A stretch of 13,421 nt of DNA from GWA2-44-9 sp964429675 (GTDB taxonomy: Bacteria > Patescibacteriota > Minisyncoccia > 2-02-FULL-40-12 > GWA2-44-9). The notes beneath the pieces are model-generated. The model saw nothing but the letters and a program-made list of their open reading frames with translations, searched no databases and was not told the DNA's origin. Below, one piece after another: positions 5,145 through 11,565 of the stretch; position 1 is the first letter of the stretch, and each line of letters starts with the position of its first letter. The stretch covers positions 1 through 13,421 of the forward strand of contig CAYSDF010000025.1 in the NCBI GenBank assembly GCA_964429675.1, read 5' to 3'. A program made the position numbers and the translations under genes.

Positions 5145-7007
5145 ATGCCGAAGAAGAAAGAAGGCATGATAAGAATCATAGCCAGGATGTTCCCCTACTT
5201 AGCCAGGTATAAGGCAAAAATAGCCATAATCCTGACAGGAACTGTCCTATTCGGACTAATCAGGCTAGTTGACCCATACCTCTATAAGAAGTTCATTGAC
5301 GAGGTCCTGGCCGGCGCTTTTTCCGGAAAAATTCAGCTTTACGGTGCTATGATGGGTGCATTGAAGATTTGCGCCATTATATTTATCCTCAGAATCGCCA
5401 CCAGCCTTATATTCGCCTTCTACTCTTTTCTAAGCCTGGAGATAGTAAGCTTGGTAGAGGCTAGGATGTTCCGGGATTCATTGTCCCACCTTCAATCGCT
5501 GGACATGTCCTTTCACGATAGTAAAAATTCCGGCGAAATATTATCACGCGTAGACAGGGGCATAGAAAGCTTTACTCGAATTCTCCATGAAAATATTGCC
5601 AAGTTTTTTCTACCGGGGATAGTCAATATAAGCTGCCTGATCGCCTGGATTATATTCCAGAATAAGTGGCTGGCCTTCGCATCGCTATTTTTTCTGCCAT
5701 TTCACATTTATTTTTCTCTAAAAAAGGCCGGTCCGATTTTCACAGATCAATCCAAGATCAATAGGCTCTATGAGAAGGTCTATCACCGAGCTTATGAGGG
5801 GATTTATAATGTTGCCGCCGTTATATCATTTAATAGCGCCCGGCACGAACTTAGCCTGTTTGATGCAGATAGCGAAAAAGCTCTGGCACTGAAGCTATCT
5901 ATCGCCAAACTCTGGAGAATCCTTGGATTCTCGGCATCTTTCTTTGAGGTTTTGGGTAGAATTTTTGTCATCTTATTGGGTACATATCTGGTAACAAAGA
6001 GAATGGTAACTGTCGGAGAGATAGTTATGTTCCTTGCTTATATATCGATGATATATCAGCAATTGTTAGATATGATAACTACCTACCTGATGATGCAACA
6101 GGAGCTTTCAAAAGCTAAGAGATTCTCCGACCTGATGGAAATCAAACCTAGAATTATTGAAGCCAAAAATCCGGTTGAGATAAATCGGGTCCAAAAGGGT
6201 ATCACGATAAGCCATGTCTCTTTCCGCTATGAAGAAGTAAAGGTTCCAGAGAGCATTGAGAGGGTCGAAGAAGACATAAATCTGACATCTAGAATAAATG
6301 CTAACGAAGAGCAAGGCCAGATATTAGATGACATTAACTTATTTATACCAGCCGGTAAGAAGGTTGCTTTTGTCGGACCGACAGGATCCGGAAAAAGCAC
6401 TCTGGCTAATTTAGTCCATAGATACTACGATCCTACCCTGGGTGTTATCTTAATCGATGATGTCGACATAAGAGATGTTGGCCTCGAAGCACTCCATAAT
6501 ATGGTGACAATCGTCCCTCAACAGGCACTTTTATTTTCAAGAACTTTTAAAGAGAACATAGCCTACGGTAAGAAAGATGCTGATGATGAAAAAATCATGG
6601 CCGCAGCAAAAATAGCCAACGCCCATGACTTCATTATAAAAAAGCCCAAGGGCTATGATACGTTAATTGGAGAACGCGGAATAAGGCTATCAGGTGGAGA
6701 GCAACAAAGGCTATCAATCGCCCGAGCAGTACTCCAGAACGCTTCGGTCATTATTATGGACGAAGCAACCTCTCATCTTGATTCTCTCTCTGAGGGCTGC
6801 GTTCAAGAAGCTCTTTGGAAATTGATCGAGGGCAAGACAGCAATCATTATTGCCCATCGCCTTTCTACGGTTCTTAGAGCTGATATGATTGTTGTGATAA
6901 ACGACGGTAAGATGGTTGATTGCGGTACCAACGAAGAATTGCTGTCCAGATGTGAACTATATCAGGAATTACACAAAAAACAGTTCCAGGCGCCCAGAGG
7001 CGAATAA
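5145..7007 (+). CDS. ABC-type exporter, fused membrane and ATPase domains
   Basis: A half-transporter of the type IV (MsbA/LmrA-like) exporter class that would work as a homodimer in the cytoplasmic membrane. Seen: a six-span membrane domain (about 20-310), then an ATPase domain with A-loop Tyr362, Walker A GPTGSGKST (411-419), Q-loop VPQQ, signature LSGGEQQR (515-522), Walker B VIIMDEAT (535-542), D-loop SHLD and switch His571. All catalytic residues are present. About 24 extra residues sit between A-loop and Walker A (roughly 365-391; the Tyr-to-Lys distance is 55 against about 31 in MsbA). The stretch is acidic and contains EEDINL, resembling the DDINL that follows. Substrate unknown; lipid, peptide or drug export are all possible. 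It has its own promoter and terminator and sits between ftsW and mraY, but nothing ties it to cell-wall synthesis. Confidence 0.93.
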   Translation: MPKKKEGMIRIIARMFPYLARYKAKIAIILTGTVLFGLIRLVDPYLYKKFIDEVLAGAFSGKIQLYGAMMGALKICAIIFILRIATSLIFAFYSFLSLEIVSLVEARMFRDSLSHLQSLDMSFHDSKNSGEILSRVDRGIESFTRILHENIAKFFLPGIVNISCLIAWIIFQNKWLAFASLFFLPFHIYFSLKKAGPIFTDQSKINRLYEKVYHRAYEGIYNVAAVISFNSARHELSLFDADSEKALALKLSIAKLWRILGFSASFFEVLGRIFVILLGTYLVTKRMVTVGEIVMFLAYISMIYQQLLDMITTYLMMQQELSKAKRFSDLMEIKPRIIEAKNPVEINRVQKGITISHVSFRYEEVKVPESIERVEEDINLTSRINANEEQGQILDDINLFIPAGKKVAFVGPTGSGKSTLANLVHRYYDPTLGVILIDDVDIRDVGLEALHNMVTIVPQQALLFSRTFKENIAYGKKDADDEKIMAAAKIANAHDFIIKKPKGYDTLIGERGIRLSGGEQQRLSIARAVLQNASVIIMDEATSHLDSLSEGCVQEALWKLIEGKTAIIIAHRLSTVLRADMIVVINDGKMVDCGTNEELLSRCELYQELHKKQFQAPRGE

Positions 7008-7012
7008 GTTTA

Positions 7013-7036
7013 ATCCGAGAATTATCTCGGATTTTT
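7013..7036 (+). terminator. Terminator of the ABC transporter gene
   Basis: ATCCGAGA (7013-7020), loop ATTA, TCTCGGAT (7025-7032), T-tract 7032-7036. It begins six bases after the transporter stop and ends at the 3' end of convergent mraY. On the minus strand the stem is followed by TAAACTT, a poor T-tract, so it is mainly a plus-strand terminator. Confidence 0.85.
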
Positions 7037-7037
7037 A

Positions 7038-8114
7038 TTACCTAAAAAGAGGCGGGATCTTAGAATCAACAAGAAATATAATCAGCCCCACAATGGCGCC
7101 TATAGCCGATACCATCCAAAGACGCATCGTCACTTGTGTCTCGGGCCAGCCAAGGGCTTCAAAGTGATGATGAATGGGCGTAGAACGGAATATCTTTTTG
7201 CCACGCAGCTTCTTAGAAGTTAGCTGTACCAGTACTGAACCTGATTCAATTATAAAAATTACGGCAATAGGTATTAAAAGAAATGGCGTATTGGTAAGCA
7301 TCGCTACTACGCCCAATGTCACTCCTAAAGACATTGATCCGGTATCTCCCATAAAAAATTTGGCCGGATAAATATTAAACCATAGGAAAGCAATAAGCGC
7401 TCCCATAACCGCCGCAAGGAAGACAACCATATCTATCCTGCCCTGATCAAAGGCAATCGCTGCATATGCGCCAAACATCGTCAAAAATACTCCCCCGGCC
7501 AAACCATCCAATCCATCCGTCTCATTAGCCGAAAAAGCGCTGGCTATGATTATGAATATGAAAAATGGTATATACCAAAGACCGACAACCCAATCTCCCA
7601 TAAAGGGAATATTTATCGAATTCATTCCCAGCTTATAATAAAACCACCAAGCTCCGCCCGCACCCACTAAGGCATACATAATAATCCTATCTCTCATTCT
7701 TAATCCTCCTCCGCCCGGACCAATTCTTAACACTCCGAATAAATCGTCAACAAATCCGAACAATGCACTGGCTATCAAAGCGGCTAGAGGAACCCAGGTC
7801 TGAGAACGAGACAAGAAATTTAATTTAGCCAAGACGCTGTCCGGAAAAATTATATGTATAAACCAGAATAAGAAAGCCAGAATAGCAACCGTAGCCCACA
7901 CCACCAATCCGCCCATAGTCGGCGTACCGACCTTTTTTTTGTGCATTTCGGAAAATATTGGAGCATTTTCAACACGGACTACCTGCTTCCCCAGCCGATA
8001 GCGATACAAAATCTTAGTCCATAAAGGAGTTATTATAAGAGCAATAAAAAATCCCATGGTCGCCATGGTAAATATCCTGACCGCATTAATAATAGTAAAG
8101 ACGCTTTGATTCAT
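7038..8114 (-). CDS. mraY: Phospho-MurNAc-pentapeptide transferase MraY
   Basis: MraY moves phospho-MurNAc-pentapeptide from UDP to undecaprenyl phosphate, giving lipid I, the first membrane step of peptidoglycan synthesis. Seen in the 358-residue form: about ten membrane spans; GTPTMGG (63-69); FVDD with Asp123/Asp124; NETDGLDGLAGG (197-208); FFMGDTGS with Asp257; and TPIHHHFEALGWPE (312-325) with the three-histidine motif. Length fits the family (about 360). I prefer the ATG at 8114 (MNQSVFTIINAVRIF) over the in-frame ATG at 8180, which would add 22 polar residues and overlap the end of dacA. With this start, 31 bases separate it from dacA. No clear Shine-Dalgarno sequence is seen. It is the last gene of an aspS-dacA-mraY run. 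Confidence 0.94.
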   Translation of the reverse strand: MNQSVFTIINAVRIFTMATMGFFIALIITPLWTKILYRYRLGKQVVRVENAPIFSEMHKKKVGTPTMGGLVVWATVAILAFLFWFIHIIFPDSVLAKLNFLSRSQTWVPLAALIASALFGFVDDLFGVLRIGPGGGGLRMRDRIIMYALVGAGGAWWFYYKLGMNSINIPFMGDWVVGLWYIPFFIFIIIASAFSANETDGLDGLAGGVFLTMFGAYAAIAFDQGRIDMVVFLAAVMGALIAFLWFNIYPAKFFMGDTGSMSLGVTLGVVAMLTNTPFLLIPIAVIFIIESGSVLVQLTSKKLRGKKIFRSTPIHHHFEALGWPETQVTMRLWMVSAIGAIVGLIIFLVDSKIPPLFR

Positions 8115-8145
8115 TTTATTATGGGTCTGTTGCCGAATAGCATTT

Positions 8146-9084
8146 CTACTGCCACCTATAGGCTGCCCTGGTCCAATCAATCAGTTTCTTAGTGTCGCCG
8201 AATCTGTCATGTGAACCCAATACTATACTGACGATGTCGCTGGGAAAATCTGGCAATCTGACAATTAATATCAAACATTCCAGCGCGCCATCGGTATAGC
8301 CGGTTTTGCCTCCCAAAATATCCGGCAATATGCCTAAAAGCTGATTAGTACTGACCGAGTGATGAACTATCTTCCCGTCGCTTGATTCTACAACCAAGCT
8401 TTTCTCGGCTGAAATATTCCAAATCTCATCATAACTCAAGGAATATTGTATTAATTTTATCAGATCTTCGACAGTTGAATAGGCATTGTCGTTTAATCCT
8501 GCTGGGTCAAGAAAGAGTGAGCTCGTCATACCCAGAACTCCGGCCTTATGATTCATGGCTGATACAAAATCAACCCCAAGCTCTTTAGCATGAAATGCCA
8601 AAGCATAGGCGGCATCATTGGAAGATTGAATCAGCATGAGCTTGAGAAGATTATCTACGCTGATTTTTTCGCCTAAGAAAAGATCCTGCTTCTCGCCATC
8701 AACTTTTATCGCTTCCCCGGGAACAGTCACTACATCATCTTGATTTAATGATTCCAGAACCACGACTGCGCTCAGCACCTTGGTCAATGAGGCTATCGGG
8801 AGTTTAATCTTAGTGTTTTTATCATACAAAAATCTCGCCGAACGGGTATCATAGACAATCGCCGATTTGGCGCTAATTTCCGGCTTAGGACTGTTGGGGT
8901 CTAGTACCGGCATGTAGCTGGGCTGGGAGATCGGGAGAATATAGGCATTGGCATCTTGGATATTATTCTTTAAAAGACCCCGATTAGCCGTATCACCGTT
9001 ATCAATGGAGTCAAAAATAAAAAAAACATTTATCGACAAGAGTACGCTTAAACTAATTATCAGTAGGTTTAATTTAGATCGCAT
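8146..9084 (-). CDS. dacA: D-alanyl-D-alanine carboxypeptidase (peptidase S11)
   Basis: A serine penicillin-binding enzyme that removes the terminal D-Ala of peptidoglycan stem peptides outside the membrane. Seen: an N-terminal hydrophobic segment (about 7-24) serving as a signal or anchor; SLTK (99-102) with catalytic Ser99; SSN (154-156), the SxN motif; and GGKTGYTDGA (258-267) with the KTG triad. At 312 residues it is shorter than E. coli PBP5 (about 400) and lacks both the C-terminal beta domain and the amphipathic anchor helix, so the N-terminal segment is probably what holds it to the membrane. Endopeptidase activity of the same fold cannot be excluded. It starts eleven bases after the aspS stop with no clear ribosome binding site, suggesting co-transcription with aspS upstream and mraY downstream. 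Confidence 0.88.
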   Translation of the reverse strand: MRSKLNLLIISLSVLLSINVFFIFDSIDNGDTANRGLLKNNIQDANAYILPISQPSYMPVLDPNSPKPEISAKSAIVYDTRSARFLYDKNTKIKLPIASLTKVLSAVVVLESLNQDDVVTVPGEAIKVDGEKQDLFLGEKISVDNLLKLMLIQSSNDAAYALAFHAKELGVDFVSAMNHKAGVLGMTSSLFLDPAGLNDNAYSTVEDLIKLIQYSLSYDEIWNISAEKSLVVESSDGKIVHHSVSTNQLLGILPDILGGKTGYTDGALECLILIVRLPDFPSDIVSIVLGSHDRFGDTKKLIDWTRAAYRWQ

Positions 9085-9095
9085 GAATATTTTTT

Positions 9096-10517
9096 CTATT
9101 TTCCCCGCCCTTCAGGGCGAGGCTCGCCATCGGCGGCAATCTTTAAATGAAGTTCTTTGAGCTGTTTGTTGCTTAACTCGCTCGGTGCACTCATAACTGA
9201 AGTCCTTCCGGAACTAGTTTGGGGAAAAGCCTGAGTTTCTCGCAAATATGATTCCCCCATCAATGTCATAAGGTTTCTTTCTATCCCGTGAGCGATCCCA
9301 CCATGCGGAGGAGCACCATATTTAAAAGCCTCCAACATATGGCCGAACTGCTCTTCAATCTCTTTTTCGCCGTAACCCATTATTTTAAACACGGCATGCA
9401 GCATTTCAGTTTTATGAGCTCGAATACTTCCTCCTCCAACCTCAAATCCATTGCAAACCAGATCATACTGAGTAGTTAAGATATCGCCGATATTCTCACC
9501 CTTCAAAAGCCATTCAACGTGCTCAGGTTTAGCATGAGAAAAAGGATTATGAGTAAAAGTCCATTTCCCCTCATCATCCTTTTCAAAAAAAGGAAAATCT
9601 TTGACCCAGGCATAGGCCAGAATACCGTTCTTCTTATCTTCTTCGGTTCGCAAATCAAATTTATCAGCACCAAATTTTTCGATCGCCTCCTTATAAGTAA
9701 AAACAGGGAATGGTTTTTGTTTTATTTTATAGCCCATAGACTCTACCACGCTTATCATCATTTCCTCGTCTAAAGCCATGAACTCTTCCTGATTTATAAA
9801 ACTTACCTCCATATCAACCTGAGTATGCTCAAATCCCCTGTCGGCCCTCAAATCTTCGTCCCGGAAACACCTGGCTATCTGAAAATACTTTTCAAAACCG
9901 GCCACCATCAATAACTGCTTATATTGCTGAGGACTTTGGGGCAAAGCAAAAAACTTACCCGGATTAAACCTTGATGGTACGACAAAGTCTCTCGAGCCTT
10001 CGGGCGTCGGTGCAGAAAGAATAGGAGTTTCAATTTCAGTAAAACCTTTTTTGAATAAAAACTGTCTAATCCTGTCTATGAATTCTGAGCGAAGTTTTAT
10101 ATTTTTCTGAAGTCGTGGTCTTCTTAAGTCAAGATACCGATATTTAAGACGTATTTCTTCATCAATATCATCACCGGGCGTATCCAAAGGAAAAGGAGGG
10201 GTAAGAGCTTCATTTAAAATTTCCAATTCTAAGGGCTCCAGCTCAACCTTGCCTGTTTCAATCTCGGGATTCACCATCTTTTCGGGGCGATCTTTCACCA
10301 TGCCCTTGACCCTAATCACCCATTCGGAACGAAGCTGAGTAGCTCTTTCGTAAATATCTTTATTAGATGGGACAAAAACCATCTGGATAACTCCGCTGCG
10401 GTCGCGAAGATCTATAAAAATGATCTTGCCATGGTCGCGACGGACGTTGACCCAGCCATAGAGGTTTACTTCTTTACCGACAAGGTCTTTAGTTTCGATA
10501 ACATGAGTGCGTTGCAT
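9096..10517 (-). CDS. aspS: Aspartyl-tRNA synthetase, short form without GAD domain
   Basis: This class IIb synthetase charges tRNA-Asp. Seen: an N-terminal anticodon-binding OB-fold (GWVNVRRDHGKIIFIDLRDR, 21-40); motif 1 around GFTEIETPILSAPTPEGSRD; motif 2 FRDEDLRADRGFEHTQVDME; and motif 3 GIAHGIERNLMTLMG. At 473 residues it is about 110 shorter than usual bacterial AspRS (about 580-600). The shortfall lies after FGADKFDLR, where the GAD insertion domain normally sits. RRDHG carries His where discriminating E. coli AspRS has Leu; this His has been linked with non-discriminating enzymes that also charge tRNA-Asn. The last 13 residues (ADGEPRPEGRGK) are encoded by a palindrome and look like an added tail. 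A long hairpin ends two bases before the ATG and no Shine-Dalgarno sequence is present. Confidence 0.95.
   Translation of the reverse strand: MQRTHVIETKDLVGKEVNLYGWVNVRRDHGKIIFIDLRDRSGVIQMVFVPSNKDIYERATQLRSEWVIRVKGMVKDRPEKMVNPEIETGKVELEPLELEILNEALTPPFPLDTPGDDIDEEIRLKYRYLDLRRPRLQKNIKLRSEFIDRIRQFLFKKGFTEIETPILSAPTPEGSRDFVVPSRFNPGKFFALPQSPQQYKQLLMVAGFEKYFQIARCFRDEDLRADRGFEHTQVDMEVSFINQEEFMALDEEMMISVVESMGYKIKQKPFPVFTYKEAIEKFGADKFDLRTEEDKKNGILAYAWVKDFPFFEKDDEGKWTFTHNPFSHAKPEHVEWLLKGENIGDILTTQYDLVCNGFEVGGGSIRAHKTEMLHAVFKIMGYGEKEIEEQFGHMLEAFKYGAPPHGGIAHGIERNLMTLMGESYLRETQAFPQTSSGRTSVMSAPSELSNKQLKELHLKIAADGEPRPEGRGK
9103..9128. repeat. Palindromic element at the aspS 3' end
   Basis: GCCCT (9107-9111) pairs with AGGGC (9114-9118), and overlapping it GGCGAG (9116-9121) with CTCGCC (9123-9128). 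It encodes most of the non-conserved AspRS tail, and the TAG stop follows a few bases downstream at 9098-9096. A GC-rich block like this within a moderate-GC gene suggests an inserted repeat. Confidence 0.6.
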
Positions 10518-10518
10518 A

Positions 10519-10585
10519 CCAGGTAGTGAATTTTCCGATTAAAATTAAAGGCAACCAGGTCGCAGTCGGAAAATCTACTACCTGG
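10519..10585 (-). promoter_or_regulatory. Long hairpin in the aspS leader
   Basis: The arms 10519-10538 and 10566-10585 pair at 18 of 20 positions; on the minus strand the left half is CCAGGTAGTAGATTTTCCGA, the loop is 27 bases, and the right half ends GGT directly before ATG. The predicted aspS transcript would carry it whole in its 5' leader. It has no T-box specifier or terminator, so amino-acid sensing by that route is unlikely. It could control ribosome access or be an inserted repeat: GGAAAAT and CGCAGTC recur in the inverted repeat at 10685-10765. Confidence 0.6.
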
Positions 10586-10594
10586 CATGATAGA

Positions 10595-10622
10595 ATCTTA
10601 TCATAAAAATAATTTTAGGCAA
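10595..10622 (-). promoter_or_regulatory. Probable aspS promoter
   Basis: On the minus strand TTGCCT (plus 10617-10622), a 16-base spacer, TAAGAT (plus 10595-10600). The expected start near 10588 lies just upstream of the leader hairpin and gives a leader of about 70 bases. It would drive aspS, dacA and mraY. Confidence 0.55.
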
Positions 10623-10640
10623 AAGCCTAGTCTGCTATAG

Positions 10641-10670
10641 CCAAAAAACCCAACCCATTTTTATCCAGCC
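10641..10670 (-). repeat. Dispersed repeat, copy 2 (inverted)
   Basis: The reverse complement of 10649-10666 is identical to 54-71 (GGATAAAAATGGGTTGGG) and continues as TTTTTTGG like the other two copies. It is oriented opposite to the copy at 10777. Confidence 0.65.
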
Positions 10671-10684
10671 CTACATGTCATGGG

Positions 10685-10765
10685 CGAATCGCAGTCTCGT
10701 TTGTAGGAAAATTCAGAACTCGCTTCGCTCAGACACCTGAATTTTCCGACTCAACTGCTGATTCG
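10685..10765. repeat. Two-part inverted repeat in the aspS upstream region
   Basis: Inner arms GGAAAATTCAG (10706-10716) and CTGAATTTTCC (10737-10747) are perfect. Outer arms CGAATCGCAG (10685-10694) and CTGCTGATTCG (10755-10765) pair with one bulge. The loop holds the sequence CTCGCTTCGCTCAGAC. It shares CGCAGTC and GGAAAAT with the aspS leader hairpin. Confidence 0.6.
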
Positions 10766-10776
10766 TTGCCATGCCA

Positions 10777-10815
10777 CTCCAGGAAGGATAAAAAGGCTTG
10801 GGATGTTTTTTGGCT
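10777..10815 (+). repeat. Dispersed repeat, copy 3
   Basis: Positions 10777-10794 are identical to 45-62; the similarity continues loosely through GGCTTGGGATGTTTTTTGGC. TTGCCA (10766-10771) stands 17 bases before TAAAAA (10789-10794) inside this repeat and could be a weak plus-strand promoter for the structured element that follows, but the copy at 45 has no such -35. Confidence 0.6.
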
Positions 10816-10831
10816 TCACATGTCTTCCAAG

Positions 10832-11105
10832 CCCCGCCCCCTCTCCCGATTTTATCCCTTCGACGAGCCAAGAAGATTTATGAGGATGATGCAGATTTTA
10901 TCCAAAATAATAGGTCAAACGCCTCTCCATGTATTGAAGGAGAGGAGGCAAGAGCGGGTTACCTGTTATTTTGGTCCGCCAGCTGGCGGAATAAAATCTG
11001 CATTACTACAAGTAAATCTTTGCAGGTGACAAGGCGAAGGTGCACTGGAGGAACTTCCAGGGAATCGCCTCAGGAAAGGGGAGAAAATTGGGGGAGGGGG
11101 TGGGG
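10832..11105 (+). ncRNA. Large multi-branched inverted-repeat element, candidate structured RNA
   Basis: The ends pair over about 28 bases: 10832-10860 (C-rich) with 11076-11105 (G-rich), one mismatch and one bulge. Nested inside are AAGATTTA (10873-10880) with 11013-11020; ATGCAGATTTTAT (10889-10901) with 10991-11003, perfect; AAAATAATAGGT (10904-10915) with 10961-10972; CCTCTCC (10922-10928) with 10939-10945; the perfect palindrome TCCGCCAGCTGGCGGA (10975-10990); and CTGGA (11045-11049) with TCCAG (11056-11060). At least four imperfect positions are G-U pairs if the plus strand is the RNA and A-C clashes if the minus strand is, favouring a plus-strand transcript. It lacks the hallmarks of RNase P RNA, tmRNA or group II introns. 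A fossil mobile element is the main alternative. No coding gene is supported here. Confidence 0.45.
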
Positions 11106-11125
11106 ACTAATTAAACTATGTAAAC

Positions 11126-11149
11126 AAAAATCGGACCTAGTGTCCGATT
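11126..11149 (-). terminator. Terminator of the 51-codon ORF at 11292
   Basis: On the minus strand AATCGGAC (plus 11142-11149), loop ACTAG, GTCCGATT (plus 11129-11136), then a T-run (plus 11126-11130). The loop contains the TAG stop codon of the small ORF. Confidence 0.8.
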
Positions 11150-11292
11150 AAAATATGCAGTAGGACTATTGCGCCACGGCCTATCATGAAGCCGCCCAGA
11201 AGACAGAGTAGGAACGAATATCTTGAGTTAGACTTGAATCCACAAACAGAGGTGGCTACTCCGAGCAATAAAAGGATTTCAGCGATAAACAT
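11137..11292 (-). CDS. Small membrane protein, 51 residues
   Basis: I do not recognise a family. The product starts MFIAEILLLLGVATSVCGFK, with two hydrophobic spans (about 2-18 and 27-49) separated by a short polar loop containing SNSRYS, so a hairpin topology in the membrane is likely. AAAGGGG (plus 11299-11305) is a good ribosome binding site six bases before the ATG. The stop sits in the loop of its own terminator. It contains GGFMIGRG, similar to AGIMIGAG in the 48-residue ORF at 3246-3392. It lies downstream of ddl and of a second 51-codon ORF but behind a terminator, so it may be read partly by read-through or from its own promoter. Confidence 0.65.
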   Translation of the reverse strand: MFIAEILLLLGVATSVCGFKSNSRYSFLLCLLGGFMIGRGAIVLLHILIGH

Positions 11293-11357
11293 TATTAACC
11301 CCTTTAAATCAGATCAACGAGCTGATGATGATAGTATCACGGAGCAGTCAGAGTGTC

Positions 11358-11386
11358 AAAAAAACAAAAAACCGGACAAATGTCCG
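11358..11386 (-). terminator. Terminator of the ddl unit
   Basis: On the minus strand CGGAC, loop of four, GTCCG (plus 11382-11386 with 11373-11377), then TTTTTTGTTTTTTT (plus 11358-11371, apart from one base). It stands shortly after the 51-codon ORF that ends at 11393. Its stem core is the same as that of the next terminator at 11126-11149. Confidence 0.8.
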
Positions 11387-11392
11387 AATTAA

Positions 11393-11548
11393 TTAAATAA
11401 AAGCCCAGATCGTAAAGATGTCATACACTATCGCGCTAACTAGCCAAAATAAGCTAAGCTTCCTGAACAATCCTCTTTTTTCTCGCCAGGTCAAAAAGTT
11501 ATATAACAGTAGGGCATTAATCAGCACGAGCATCAATGCCATTTTCAT
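11393..11548 (-). CDS. Small membrane protein downstream of ddl, 51 residues
   Basis: I do not recognise a family. The product starts MKMALMLVLINALLLYNFLT and has two hydrophobic spans (about 3-18 and 31-50) joined by the strongly basic WREKRGLFRK loop, which predicts both ends outside by the positive-inside rule. GGTGA (plus 11554-11558) is a ribosome binding site five bases before the ATG; a second ATG two codons on is an alternative start. It begins 17 bases after the ddl stop and ends just before a strong terminator, so it is almost certainly co-transcribed with ddl. A role near the cell wall would be guesswork. Confidence 0.65.
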   Translation of the reverse strand: MKMALMLVLINALLLYNFLTWREKRGLFRKLSLFWLVSAIVYDIFTIWAFI

Positions 11549-11565
11549 TCACTTCACCATTACTT

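Noticed and set aside
7013..7036. Terminator also serving mraY
   Set aside because: The minus-strand stem is followed by TAAACTT, not a T-run, and part of it lies just beyond the mraY stop; possible but weak.
8115..8180. Upstream ATG of mraY overlapping dacA
   Set aside because: It would add 22 polar residues before the first span; the internal ATG gives the family length.
10519..10585. T-box riboswitch in front of aspS
   Set aside because: No T-box sequence, specifier loop or terminator alternative is visible; the leader is a single hairpin of about 70 bases.
10832..11105. RNase P RNA or tmRNA identity for the structured element
   Set aside because: The conserved GAGGAAAGTCC-type core of RNase P RNA and the tRNA-like GGTTCGA end of tmRNA are absent.
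10766..11151. Two overlapping plus-strand open frames of 87 and 117 codons
   Set aside because: Both run straight through the pairing arms of the structured element, have low-complexity or shuffled-looking products and no ribosome binding site.
11169..11179. TTGCGCCACGG shared with the ruvA insertion
   Set aside because: Here it is ordinary coding sequence without palindromic context; an 11-base match in 13 kb can be chance.
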